A stretch of 35,346 bases of DNA from Nemertoderma westbladi (lineage: Eukaryota; Xenacoelomorpha; Nemertodermatida; Nemertodermatidae): assembly GCA_032718475.1 (NCBI GenBank), contig JAUCBJ010004006.1:1-35346 (forward strand), in the 5' to 3' direction. Within the stretch, counting starts at the first letter, position 1; each line of letters starts with the position of its first letter. This document shows, piece after piece, positions 19,195 to 29,362 of this stretch. Both the position numbers and the translations under genes were made by a program. The notes under the pieces are model-generated. The model was given only the letters and a program-made list of their open reading frames with translations. It was not told where the DNA came from and made no database searches.

Positions 19195-20222
19195 CACTAG
19201 TACTGGAATTCAGAGTATCATGGTTCTTATAATAAAGCCACTAACAGATACAAACACCTTCAGGCCAGGCCTTTGGATCCATGATAGCATCTTTAAATTG
19301 AGCAGCTATAGTGAATTTAAAACTTGTTGTGCGGGCTTCCTTATGGAATCGTCTCTCCATATTATCTGGGGTTAGTGTAATACCACCTTCTGCTAGATCT
19401 TCAAATTATATCCAGGGGAGTCGTGTCTCGGTGATATCTAAACACAAAGATATCAACGGGCGCAGCTCAACATTTATGAGATCCGGTTCCGACGACCACC
19501 AGTCTGTGTTTCCTAATAATTTTCTGAAATCCATTGTCATTGATTATCGGCGCGTTACGCGATACACCCTGCGATGAAGGTGAAATCCTTGGACATTTGG
19601 TGCTGCCGGTAGTCTAGTCTAAGTAAAAAAAAATTACATACTGGGGTAGAAGGATTCGAATTATTCCCTTGTCAAACTCCGAATACCTTCTCTCGCTGAT
19701 ACTGCAGGCCTAGTTCCTGAGAAGGAACTGAACATTGTACTGGTGGCCTGTGAAACTGATCCAACCGAATCTACGAATGACTGAAATGGTCAGGGTGGTA
19801 TCGCATTGGAGACTGTGCCATCACAGTTAGCAGTATTGGATTGTGTAGAGATAACTGATTCAGGAGATTTAAGGTGGGATAATAACTCATTATGGCATTC
19901 ATCAAACTTCTCTTCTAGAGCCGAGAGTTTAATCTTCGACTCTGCCTCTAAATGACGACTGGCAGAACCCTTAATAGGCGGAAGTGAAAGTGCGTCGAGA
20001 GCTCCAACAGCAATTGTTAGCATTGATCCATTACTGGTAGATTCAAGGGAACACAACTTTTCGATTATATCCAAAACGTTAGCTTTTGAACCAGATCTAT
20101 CCTGAGTATCCCAACGGCACCGTCTGCTCTGCAAACATAACTTCCTTAGCTAGTGAAATTTCATTTGATGTAAACTGACTGAGACACAAGTCTATCATAG
20201 CTCGGTCAGTTGCTGTAGCCAT
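19195..20222 (-). pseudogene. CR1/L2-like LINE: ORF1 relic
   Basis: ATG at 20222 gives MATATDRAMIDLCLSQFTSN and EISLAKEVMFAE. The frame shifts near 20134 and continues as RWDTQDRSGSKANVLDIIEK, LTIAVGALDALSLPP and SALEEKFDECHNELLSHL (to 19790). Further pieces at 19560-19220 include TTSFKFTIAAQFKDAIM and DPKAWPEGVCIC, the SFKV...WPEGV block typical of ORF1 proteins (RRM-like, RNA-binding) of such LINEs, as far as I recall. Broken by several frameshifts. Confidence 0.7.
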
Positions 20223-20999
20223 GCCCTGGACTAATAAAGTTAAACAATTTCTGTATTGCTGTATTTTTGTGTAATTCTAGAGCTTGCTCGGGCAACCATA
20301 AGTTTTTAATTTTTAATAACCTGGTTGTTTTCTCTCCTCATGTACTTTTAATTTAATTTTTATAAATACATAGAGTGATTATAATTATATTAATAACGTG
20401 GACTCAATATAATGCTATTAGAGCCCAGTTGGTGTGATGATGGAACATCACTATCGGCATCCATAATATTGAATATAGAGCGAACAAATAAAACAACGGC
20501 AGTGCAGCAGTGAGTAGTACCATGGTCAGCAGTACCGGTATGGTCGTCTAGGTCCATTGTGCGATGGTTGAACCCAAATACAGTAACAACAATCAGTATA
20601 AGTACAGTACGCCACTAGCTAGATGCCTGCAGTAGAAACAATATGGGTTATATGGTGGTTCTTTTACACTTCCTGAAACTCAGCTTCATGTTATCTCACT
20701 AATTGGATCATACCATACCATTCTTATATAATAGATCTCCCTCACCTTCATACATTGCATAATCAATTGTTTGGCTTTTTCGTTGCCTACACTCATTCCA
20801 CTATAAAAATAAACAAGTAATAATAAAAATACAATAACAATAACAATACAGTAACATTAAGTGGTTGTAAGTTTTGGGAATGGATAATAACTTGAAAATC
20901 TATGTATATAAATTAATGTAATTTTATAGCCCTTGAAATTAAGTATGATCCGATATTTGAACCACCACCTTACAGTATATTATATACATTTTATAATGC
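20223..20999. other. Probable 5' region of the CR1/L2-like LINE and 3' flank of gene B
   Basis: AT-rich with short direct repeats (AATAACAATAACAATAC at about 20830). One exon-like segment on the minus strand, 20800-20746, has a reasonable acceptor (TTTTTATAG) and donor (GAAG|GTGAGG) but only 55 nt, and is unsupported otherwise. Confidence 0.4.
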
Positions 21000-21001
21000 A
21001 T

Positions 21002-21007
21002 TTTATT
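21002..21007 (-). terminator. AATAAA polyadenylation signal of gene B
   Basis: AATAAA on the minus strand about 10 nt after the gene B stop codon at 21018-21020. It is close but usable for a short 3' UTR. Confidence 0.5.
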
Positions 21008-21017
21008 AATAGTATTT

Positions 21018-21254
21018 TTATGATTTTGATATTTTATTGATTTTCTCTTCATCTTCCACTCCAGTGATAGTAGCACCCACTTGTCCATTTTCTGCCAATT
21101 CCACTTGTACATTAACAGTAAATGCTGCGTAACACCAAAAAGGTCTAACTCCACACAATGGGTGGCACTCGTCGCCATCAATAGAACATACTCTCCGAAA
21201 TATATTCAACTCATTTTCATCCTCTCTGACTTCTTTAGTATCCACATTGACACC
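21018..21254 (-). CDS. Gene B exon 2: cysteine-rich core of a secreted protein (novel family)
   Basis: 78 codons plus TAA, beginning in phase 0 after the acceptor TTATTGTTTTAG at 21255, which matches the phase-0 end of exon 1 at 23780. It opens with an acidic stretch (DTKEVREDENELN). Exon residues 23-42 give CSIDGDECHPLC, five residues and WCY, with the same C-x6-C-x3-C-x6-C spacing as gene A. The rest is an acidic, likely soluble tail without further cysteines, unlike the basic tail of A. The core is protein-identical to A while the DNA differs at ten bases in nine codons, all silent. An upstream ILNIF/NIFNK-like hydrophobic step before the core is also shared (ELNIFRR versus KNIFNKI). Function unknown. 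Confidence 0.82.
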   Translation of the reverse strand, partial: GVNVDTKEVREDENELNIFRRVCSIDGDECHPLCGVRPFWCYAAFTVNVQVELAENGQVGATITGVEDEEKINKISKS

Positions 21255-21530
21255 CTAAAACAATAATTATATTTAAATAATAATTGATTTAGAATCATAA
21301 CTGCTGGGTTATTATTGTACATTAAGATTAAAATTATAATTTAAATAGATCGTATTGTATTGTAATTTTTATTGAATAAATAGTCAATAATAATAGAGGT
21401 ACTTTTAGAAGTCAAAAAACAAGCTCGTACAATAGAATTAGTTGAGGCATGAACTCGACTATATAAAGAGAAAATATTTCTCCGCAGGATATAAATGTTT
21501 TTATAAGTAACAAGTGAGACCTTACTATAA
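21255..21530. other. Gene B intron, part before the LINE insertion
   Basis: AT-rich intron sequence; nothing further recognised. Confidence 0.5.
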
Positions 21531-23445
21531 CTAGGACTAGGATAGGCATGCTGCATTGCAGCTGCATTTTTAAGAATGCTGTGCCGGCTTGTCAACAAAA
21601 TTGCACCGCCACAACTCCCTATCACCCATGACATTTGCTAGATCATCCGCATCTTTAAGGCCAGTGTCCTTTAAGATGTGTCTCAAGAAAGTCATGGGCT
21701 GTCCACCATGCTTATTCACTCCATGAGGCTGCCAAAGTACAAGATTATGCACTGGCTGGTCCTCACGGCGAAAGCAATGTCCTGCAAAGCGGAGGCGATT
21801 TTGCTCTAGTGTCAAGCTTGGGGGAACCAATGAGACACCTCCAATGTTATATGGTGTCTGGTTGGAGATGTGTGCATTGTACTTGACACAATGAACCCGG
21901 CGTAGCATTCTTGTGAATGTGCCATCCAGAGATTTGGTGTCCTCAGCAGTTAGAGCCCAGCATGGACTCCCATAGAGGAGTACTGGAACTACTGCTGCTC
22001 TAAATAATCGGACCTTAAGTTTCCGATTAATTCTCGGTGACTTCCAAATCCTGGAAAGCCTATTCAAGGCTGCCCATGCCTTTCCCTTACGTATTCGAAG
22101 GTCTTCACCTGACTTCCGGATCCATGATACCAGGTAACAGAAGTCGTCCACATGCTCAAGCATACCATCCTTTGAGCTTATGCTCATCCGATCAGAGACT
22201 TGCTGAGGACTTTCAAAGTTAACTGTCAGAATTTTGGTCTTTCTGGAGTTAATAGAAAGACCAACACTAGAAGCAGCATGTTCTAATGAGCTGAGGAGCC
22301 GTTGGGGTCCCTCTAATGATTCTGAGAGTACTCCTAAGTCATCAGCAAAGTCTAGATCAGTTAGGTACTTGGCAGGATTTCCTCGACTTCTGGAGCCAGT
22401 AGGTGGAGTTATCATCACCCCATCATCATTATAATGATCCAAGGACATGCGTAGAATATAGTCAACCACAATAATGAACAAGAATGGTGAAAGTGTCTCC
22501 TTGGAGGACGCCCCATAACACTTCAAATGGTTCTGTGTCACCGTCAACAGTAGACACAAATGTTGTCGAACCATCGTATACTGATCTGATTGCTGCAATA
22601 ATTTCATCTGGAATCCCATATAATGAAAGTATGCTGAACATACGTGAGCGAGAGACTGAATCAAAGGCCTTGAAGAAGTCAACAAAAATAACAGCCAGAT
22701 GCCTGTCTTTCTTTTTTGATAACTCTTCAATTATCCTTCTTAGTGCTAAAATGGGCTCCATGGTCCCATGACCTTTACGGAACCCATTCTGATTTCCACG
22801 GAGCAGTCTCTCAATGGGATCCCTGATGCGATTTAATATAATTCTATTGTATAGCTTTGCAGCAATCGAGATCAATGAGATTCCCCGAAAAGAACCATAG
22901 AGTGTCCTTCTTTGGAACTGGCACCAACTTATTTGTTTTCATTTCTTGTGATACTCTTGTTGTTCGGTACATGTCTACTATGATGGGATAGATGAGCTTT
23001 AAACATTCAGGTATTTTAAAGACCTCAGGGGGAACACCATCTACTCCACTGTTACGATTGGTCTTAATGCTCTTTGCAGCAACCTTCACTTCTGCAAAGG
23101 AGATATCACCAATGGGAATATCTGGGAGTACAGACTCAGACACTTTTACTTATATAAAGTTACCAGGCAATACCCTGTCATTATTGAGGAGCTTTTCAAA
23201 GTGGGCCTTCCAACAATTGAGTCGATCGGCTGGTGATTCAGCCTTAACCTTGGTGGTTGGTTGGCTTTTTCGACCAGCAAGCAAGTTGATCGATCTCCAT
23301 GCCTGGGATGATTGCCTGCTGTCGTCAGCATCATTGATGGCCTGTTTGAGTGGGGACTCTTTCTGCGCCTTGTAGAGGTCATTTCGGCACTTCTGAATTT
23401 TGTTGTCAGTCCAGGGGGGGCCGTTTACTGTTCGAGGGTATACAG
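21531..23445 (-). mobile_element. LINE-R copy 5, longest RT-bearing copy, in gene B intron
   Basis: From the 3' tail (ACTAGGACTAGGATAGGCATGC) it runs through the C-terminal zone, which ends ILKDTGLKDADDLANVMGD, then RT motifs (VIFVDFFKAFDSVSRSRMF, VLWGVLQGDT and DLDFADDLGVLSE) and the pre-RT linker (SGVDGVPPEVFKIPECLKLI; LNCWKAHFEKLLNND). The endonuclease is missing, so it is 5'-truncated near 23445. Frameshifts near 22500, 22870 and 23140 inactivate it. The FADD box is intact. Same orientation as gene B. Confidence 0.92.
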
Positions 23446-23779
23446 GAACTGTAGCTACTGGTTGGCCAAACAGTTGCGTTTATGCCCCAACATGCCCCAG
23501 GCTACCAAGCATGCCCCAACTGGGCAAACCTACACGAAATTATTCACAAGGCCTATATAATCTTATTCGAAAAATTGAAATACTAAATTTAAAAATGTTC
23601 GCCTAAAGTGAATCACTGGTATATTTCAGTATTTATTTTTAATATCACAATATTTTTCAGTGGTAAATAATGTCCAGCATGTTTAAACCTAAACTTTTTC
23701 ACAGATAACTGGTAAAACCATAAAATAAATTTAATTCGACTAATAATCCAAAGCTGTATGAATGTATCAGCTGATTTAC
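23446..23779. other. Gene B intron, part after the LINE insertion
   Basis: AT-rich with a small ATGCCCCAA repeat cluster at about 23493-23522. The donor GTAAAT lies at 23779. Confidence 0.5.
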
Positions 23780-23944
23780 CTTGTTTACCTCCATCTCGAA
23801 TTTATTCATTTCATCCAATTCGATGGAAAACTCAACAATGTTTGGTCTTTTAGAAACATTTTTAACTGTAGGCTTTCCATTTGTCAATACAGAGTATGTC
23901 AACAAACAAATAATACATAAAGTAGCAGCCATATGGTAATTCAT
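23780..23944 (-). CDS. Gene B exon 1: signal peptide exon
   Basis: 55 codons from ATG at 23944 to donor AACAAG|GTAAAT at 23779, phase 0. An alternative donor, GAG|GTAAAC, lies 9 nt earlier and keeps phase. Residues 1-23 contain a classical signal sequence (MAATLCIICLLTYSVLTNG from Met5), with likely cleavage near TNG|KP. The mature part starts KPTVKNVSKRPN and becomes acidic (ELDEMNKFEMEVNK). An in-frame Met 16 codons upstream exists but would bury the signal peptide, so 23944 is preferred; Met5 is possible. Spliced to 21018-21254 the precursor is 133 residues, and the 2.5-kb intron carries LINE-R. It lacks the KYGPPK repeats of gene A. Confidence 0.72.
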
Positions 23945-23989
23945 ATAGCAATGGAGGTTATGATTTATATCTTTACGATGGAAGCAGGG

Positions 23990-24936
23990 CAATTCGGTCC
24001 CATTAATTTTGTGTTTTGGGACCGAATTGTCCGGATACTAACTAGGACAATTCGGTCCCAAAACATACATATTAATGTGACCGAATAGCCCGGGACCGAA
24101 TTGTCCGGGACCGAATTGTCCGGGACCGAATTGTCCGGGACCGAATTGTTCAGGACCAAATTTAATTGGTGCTATATAATGGTGAATGTTCTAGAACCTT
24201 AACAAATATTATTATATGGTAGCTAGTGATTTTTTACTAGCTAGTATTTTTTTGAAAATAAAAAAATTTTACTTTTTTTTTTTGTTAACATTATTAGTTA
24301 TGTTAGCTATGGTGTTTTTATGGAGCTTGTGAATTATTTACTATCTAGTAATAGTACAGTATGTATTTAAAATGTTTGAAACTGATTATTTTTATATTTT
24401 CCATATGTATACTGTATGTGTTGTTGGTTGGTTGGTTAACAAGCCTAAATTATTATCCTAGATAATAGCTGGATCTCATTCGGGGACACTTTTGCTGAAT
24501 TTAGATTTAAAATAACTGTACCGCCACACGATGTTCTGTCCAGCTTAAACTGTTATAATATCATCAATTATTTTGGAATTTAATATTATCTGCAACAGTT
24601 TCGGCCTAATTCTGAAATACTAATGTTTTCACAAATTATTTTATAATTTCAAGAAAATGCTAGCTAGTAAATAAAAACACTAGCTACACCTTAATAAATA
24701 ATATATAATAATGTTCTCGGACAATTCGGTCCCAGACAATTCGGTCCCAGACAATTCGGTCCAGCACAATTCGGTCCTACGACAATGCGGTCCTAGGACA
24801 ATTCAGTCCCATTTATTTAGTGTTTTGGGACCGAATTGTCCGGGACCGAATTTTCCAGGACCGAATTTTCCGGGACCGAATTGTCCGGACCGAATTGTCC
24901 GGGACCGAATTGTCCGGGACCGAATTGTTCGTCATC
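23990..24936. mobile_element. Foldback-like element made of GGGACCGAATTGTCC repeats
   Basis: Two blocks (about 23990-24160 and 24712-24936) contain many copies of GGACCGAATTGTCC in both orientations around the hinge CCCATTAATTTTGTGTTTTGGG (left) and CCCATTTATTTAGTGTTTTGGG (right). Between them lie about 540 bp of AT-rich DNA with no gene. Each unit is itself near-palindromic (GGACCGAATTGTCC). Tandem-repeat ends flanking a non-coding middle suit a foldback transposon, but I cannot point to a target duplication. Confidence 0.65.
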
Positions 24937-25223
24937 CCTTTACGAAATTTAAAAACTAATAACAGTGATTAGAGACTTTATACAAAATTAGTAATTTACA
25001 ATATGAATTAAAATTTTTCTCAAGAAAATTAGTAGTAAATTATTCCAAACCCCTAAATTATTCAACAGTAAATATAATAACACTGATTGATATATACTAC
25101 TACTACTGTGGGATTATTTCACTATTAGGTAGCTATTTGCAATTAGGCAATAATAATAATAAGACAAACAGGACACTCAGGAATCGAATTGTCTGGTACC
25201 GGTACTGCCGGTACTGGTACCGG
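24937..25223. other. AT-rich spacer
   Basis: No gene. GTACCGGTACTG-type short repeats at about 25195-25228 lead into the satellite. Confidence 0.6.
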
Positions 25224-25363
25224 TACTGAACTGAAACTGAGAGTTAGACTGACTACTGAACTGTAACTGAGAGTTAGACTGACTACTAAACTGTAACTGA
25301 GAGTTAGACTGACTACTGAACTGTAACTCAGAGTTAGACTGACTACTGAACTGTAACTGAGAG

Positions 25364-25432
25364 TTTATACCGGTACATTGTTTGGTGTATTTGTTATTGT
25401 TTTTACATAATGTATAAATAAATCTATCTATA
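25364..25432. repeat. Embedded 69-bp segment, copy 1 in the satellite
   Basis: TTTATACCGGTACATTGTTT up to AAATCTATCTATA, replacing satellite sequence. It is the reverse complement of the dispersed repeat end at 7311-7386. Confidence 0.93.
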
Positions 25433-25849
25433 GACTGACTACTGAACTGTAACTGAGAGTTAGACTGACTACTGAACTGTAACTGAGAGTTAGACTGACT
25501 ACTGAACTGTACCAAAGACTCGGCGATACTAACTGAGAGTTAGACTGACTACTGAAATGTAACTGAGAGTTAGACTGACTACTGAACTGTAACTGAGAGT
25601 TAGACTGACTACTGAACTGTACCAAAGACTCGGCGATACTAACTGAAAGTTAGACTGACTACTGAAATGTAACTGAGAGTTAGACTGACTACTGAACTAT
25701 AACTGAGAGTTAGACTGACTACTAAACTGTACCAAAGACTCGGCGATACTGACTGAGAGTTAGACTGACTACTGAACTGTAACTGAGCGTTAGACTGACT
25801 ACTGAACTGTAACTGAGAGTTAGACTGACTACTGAACTGTAACTGAGAG

Positions 25850-25918
25850 TTTATACCGGTACATTGTTTGGTGTATTTGTTATTGTTTTTACATAATGTA
25901 TAAATAAATCTATCTGTA
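25850..25918. repeat. Embedded 69-bp segment, copy 2 in the satellite
   Basis: Same length and same junctions with the 30-bp monomer as copy 1, one change (TATCTGTA for TATCTATA). Identical junctions mean it was amplified with the satellite and not inserted afresh. Confidence 0.93.
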
Positions 25919-26815
25919 GACTGATTACTGAACTGTAACTGAGAGTTAGACTGACTACTGAACTGTTACTGAGAGTAAGACTGACTACTGAACTGTAACT
26001 GAGAGTTAGACTGACTACTGAACTGTAACTGAGAGTTAGACTGACTACTGAACTGTAACTGAGAGTTAGACTGACTACTAAACTGTAACTGAGAGTTAGA
26101 CTGACTACTGAACTGTAACTGAGAGTTAGACTGACTACTGAACTGTAACTGAGAGTTAGACTGACTACTGAACTGTAACTGAGAGTTAGACTGACTACTA
26201 AACTGTACCTGAGAGTTAGACTGACTACTGAACTGTAACTGAGAGTTAGACTGACTACTGAACTGTAACTGAGAGTTAGACTGACTACTGAACTGTAACT
26301 GAGAGTTAGACTGACTACTGAACTGTAACTGAGAGTTAGACTGACTACTGACCTGTAACTGAGAGTTAGACTGACTACTGAACTGTAACTGAGAGTTAGA
26401 CTGACTACTGACCTGTAACTGAGAGTTAGACTGACTACTGAACTGTAACTGAGAGTTAGACTGACTACTGAACTGTAACTGAGAGTTAGACTGACTACTG
26501 AACTGTAACTGAGAGTTAGACTGACTACTGAACTGTAACTGAGAGTTAGACTGACTACTGAACTGTAACTGAGAGTTAGACTGACTACTGAACTGTAACT
26601 GAGAGTTAGACTGACTACTGAACTGTAACTGAGAGTTAGACTGACTACTGAACTGTAACTGAGAGTTAGACTGACTACTGACCTGTAACTGAGAGTTAGA
26701 CTGACTACTGAACTGTAACTGAGAGTTAGACTGACTACTGAACTGTAACTGAGAGTAAGACTGACTACTGAACTGTAACTGAGAGTTAGACTGACTACTG
26801 AACTGTAACTGAGAG

Positions 26816-26884
26816 TTTATACCGGTACATTGTTTGGTGTATTTGTTATTGTTTTTACATAATGTATAAATAAATCTATCTATA
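26816..26884. repeat. Embedded 69-bp segment, copy 3 in the satellite
   Basis: Same segment and junctions again. Both copies 2 and 3 are followed by the variant pair CTGTTACTGAGAGTAAGA, showing that a larger block was duplicated. Confidence 0.93.
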
Positions 26885-27510
26885 GACTGACTACTGAACT
26901 GTAACTGAGAGTTAGACTGACTACTGAACTGTTACTGAGAGTAAGACTGACTACTGAACTGTAACTGAGAGTTAGACTGACTACTGAACTGTAACTGAGA
27001 GTTAGACTGACTACTGACCTGTAACTGAGAGTTAGACTGACTACTGAACTGTAACTGAGAGTTAGACTGACTACTGAACTGTAACTGAGAGTTAGACTGA
27101 CTACTGAACTGTAACTGAGAGTTAGACTGACTACTGAACTGTAGCTGAGAGTTAGACTGACTACTGAACTGTCAGTCTGAGAGTTAGACTGACTACTGAA
27201 CTGTAACTGAGAGTTAGACTGACTACTGAACTGTCAGTCTGAGAGTTAGACTGACTACTGAACTGTAACTGAGAGTTAGACTGACTACTGAACTGTAACT
27301 GAGAGTTAGACTGACTACTGAACTGTAACTGAGACTTAGACTGACTACTGAACTGTAACTGAGACTTAGACTGACTACTGAACTGTAACTGAGAGTTAGA
27401 CTGACTACTGAACTGTAACTGAGAGTTAGACTGACTACTGAACTGTAACTGAGAGTTAGACTGACTACTGAACTGTAACTCAGAGTTAGACTGACTACTG
27501 AACTGTAACC

Positions 27511-28080
27511 GTTTAGCAAGATCTGTCCTACTTCTCGAGATATTGCTGTCTGTCCGTTTTACTGTCGGTTTGTCTGTCAGTATGTCTGTCCGTCAATAAA
27601 AAACATACAATCTGTCTAAAAATTACCTGTATGTGTTTTCGTGGTCAGTGACTTCATTTCTGATGTCATTAATCAAATTTAGCCTCGTCGGTTATGCCTG
27701 TATGCCTGTCAGTCTGTCTGTCAAAATATAACCGACAGTCTGACAGTCAAACAGACAATTTGGAAGTCATCAAATGTTAAAATTGACACTCGAAATGAAT
27801 TCTGCGACCAGGGAAACCCCTATAGCTAAACTATTACCTCAATCCTGTGCCTTTTTCTAATATTTGACAGGCAGATAAGTCGGATGGTCAGAAAGACCGA
27901 CAGACAGACATACAGACAAACTAGATTTCATTAAAATTGAAAACTGACCTCAGAAATGAAATCAGCGACCAGGAAACCCCCCACAGCAAAATTCTTAGCA
28001 TGGTTTTATGCTTTCTTGTTGATAGATATATATTGACAGACTTTCTCACATATTAACAGACAATTTTTGCGCGGGAAGGT
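27511..28080. repeat. CTGT/ACAG-rich region with a diverged ~158-bp duplication
   Basis: Clusters of CTGTCTGTC and its complement CAGACAGACA. Two related blocks at about 27778 and 27933 share AAAATTGA, GAAATGAA, GCGACCAGG and AAACCCC, followed by an AGC/AAA-TT stretch. No coding capacity. Confidence 0.55.
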
Positions 28081-29355
28081 TCAAATTTTAAAGGCAATTA
28101 TCTCGGAATGGTATTTTTTGGCCTAAAAAAGCTTCAGACAATTCAATTTTCAAAAATTTTTCAAAAATGTTGCTCAGAGGGGTTCTCTGATGTGCTCTCT
28201 TCAGATATCTCGATCTCTAATTCTGATTGTTTTATTCCAATATGGAAATAAATGGCCAAAATTGAATAAAATATTGATAATTTTTAATTTGTTAAAATTA
28301 AACAATAAAGAAAACAAAAAACAGCACCAAAATGACAATTGTTAATTAATTTTCGAAATTTACATTTATAGAGCAAACAAACATTTGTGATGCGATTTGA
28401 AAAATTAGAAAGAAAAATACTAAAGATTGAATCTGCTGAAGGTTTTTGGATTTTTGTCCAAAAATTTGTCAATATTTGTCAATATTTTTCCAAATTTTTG
28501 AATAATTTGAATTTTTTATTTTTATTCATAATTACAAATCTTCCATTGACCTTCATACAAAGTTTTGGTCGTTTCTGACAATGAGAAGTTGCTCTAACAA
28601 GGCAATATAAAAATTATGTCCATGTAGCGCTACTGGGGCCTTAAATAATTATTGGACTCCCATGAGTAAATGTAAATCCGCAAATTATATGTTAAGATGT
28701 TTTTAGAAGTTAATTTTGGTAAGGGTTTGTTGTGTGACCTAGGAAAATAAGTAAAAAAGGAAAATATAATAAGAAAAAATAAGCATTTAAAATATTATAA
28801 TGAACATTAATTTATCTGAAACTGCGAGTTTTGATCAATAATAATTACGAAAATACTAACATCGTTAAATTGAAAGCAAATAATAATATGATGAATTTAA
28901 ATTGATTTTAGTAAAGTGACCCCCATAATTGGATCAATATAGTCAACCATTAATTCGAAATAATGGAACTTCCGTTATTCCCATCTCCCTATAAACACGT
29001 TCGTGGGGCCATCGCGCAGGACGAGGCTCAGTTATCAGATACAGATTAAAATTGAGCAATTTTATCCCAAAATCGGTACTTAAGAAATTTAAATAAATAA
29101 ATAAGAAATTTAACCAAACCGCCTATAAGAATAAATCAAAGAAGAGAGGAAAGTTCCCCCCTTGCTTCAACCGCCCTATTAATCTGCACCACCCCAACCG
29201 CAAAGGAGCACAGAGGATTAATGAAAGGCCGAGGTATTAACAGGAAAGGTGTTTTAAAAGTAATATATTTTTAGGTGTGGAGGCAACCAATTTGTAAAAA
29301 TTATTAAAACTTACCTTATGCCGATAGTATTGTTACTGAAATATTAATTTATCAT
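28081..29355. other. Intergenic, no gene recognised
   Basis: AT-rich throughout. ORFs of about 60 codons at 28284-28578 overlap on opposite strands and show nothing recognisable. Confidence 0.6.
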
Positions 29356-29362
29356 GTCAATA

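Larger units (their letters stand above)
13737..20222 (-). mobile_element. Decayed CR1/L2-like LINE with ORF1 and ORF2, hosting nested insertions
   Basis: Minus-strand pieces occur in the right order for one two-ORF non-LTR element: ORF1 (20222-19195), endonuclease (18354-17365), linker (15300-14829) and RT with YADD box (14310-14090), then a probable 3' region down to about 13750. Three blocks interrupt it: LINE-R at 18431-19176, a hAT-like element at 15307-17335 and an unidentified segment at about 14335-14755. Removing the hAT-like element joins the reading frame as TIELL|GWSEHVKP. The outer boundaries are approximate. Confidence 0.75.
25224..27510. repeat. 30-bp satellite, about 65-70 units, with higher-order structure
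   Basis: Monomer CTGACTACTGAACTGTAACT plus GAGAGTTAGA, in exact 30-bp register over long stretches (25980-26810) with scattered single-base variants. Near 25511-25750 the insert ACCAAAGACTCGGCGATACT recurs every 110 bp (25511, 25621, 25731), a higher-order repeat. Three 69-bp non-satellite segments are embedded. The 30-bp period keeps all frames open (SQSNSQLQFS or YSSVVSLTLS on minus), but no start, promoter or unique flanking exon supports a protein. Confidence 0.96.

Noticed and set aside
23699-23779. Continuation of the gene B exon-1 frame past 23780
   Set aside because: The frame runs on only 27 codons to a stop after a usable splice donor, and the paralogue splices at the matching phase, so the extension is probably intron.
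25177-27519. SQSNSQLQFS and YSSVVSLTLS repeat proteins on the minus strand
   Set aside because: Product of the 30-bp satellite. Different frames are open in different parts, and there is no initiation context or non-repeat domain.
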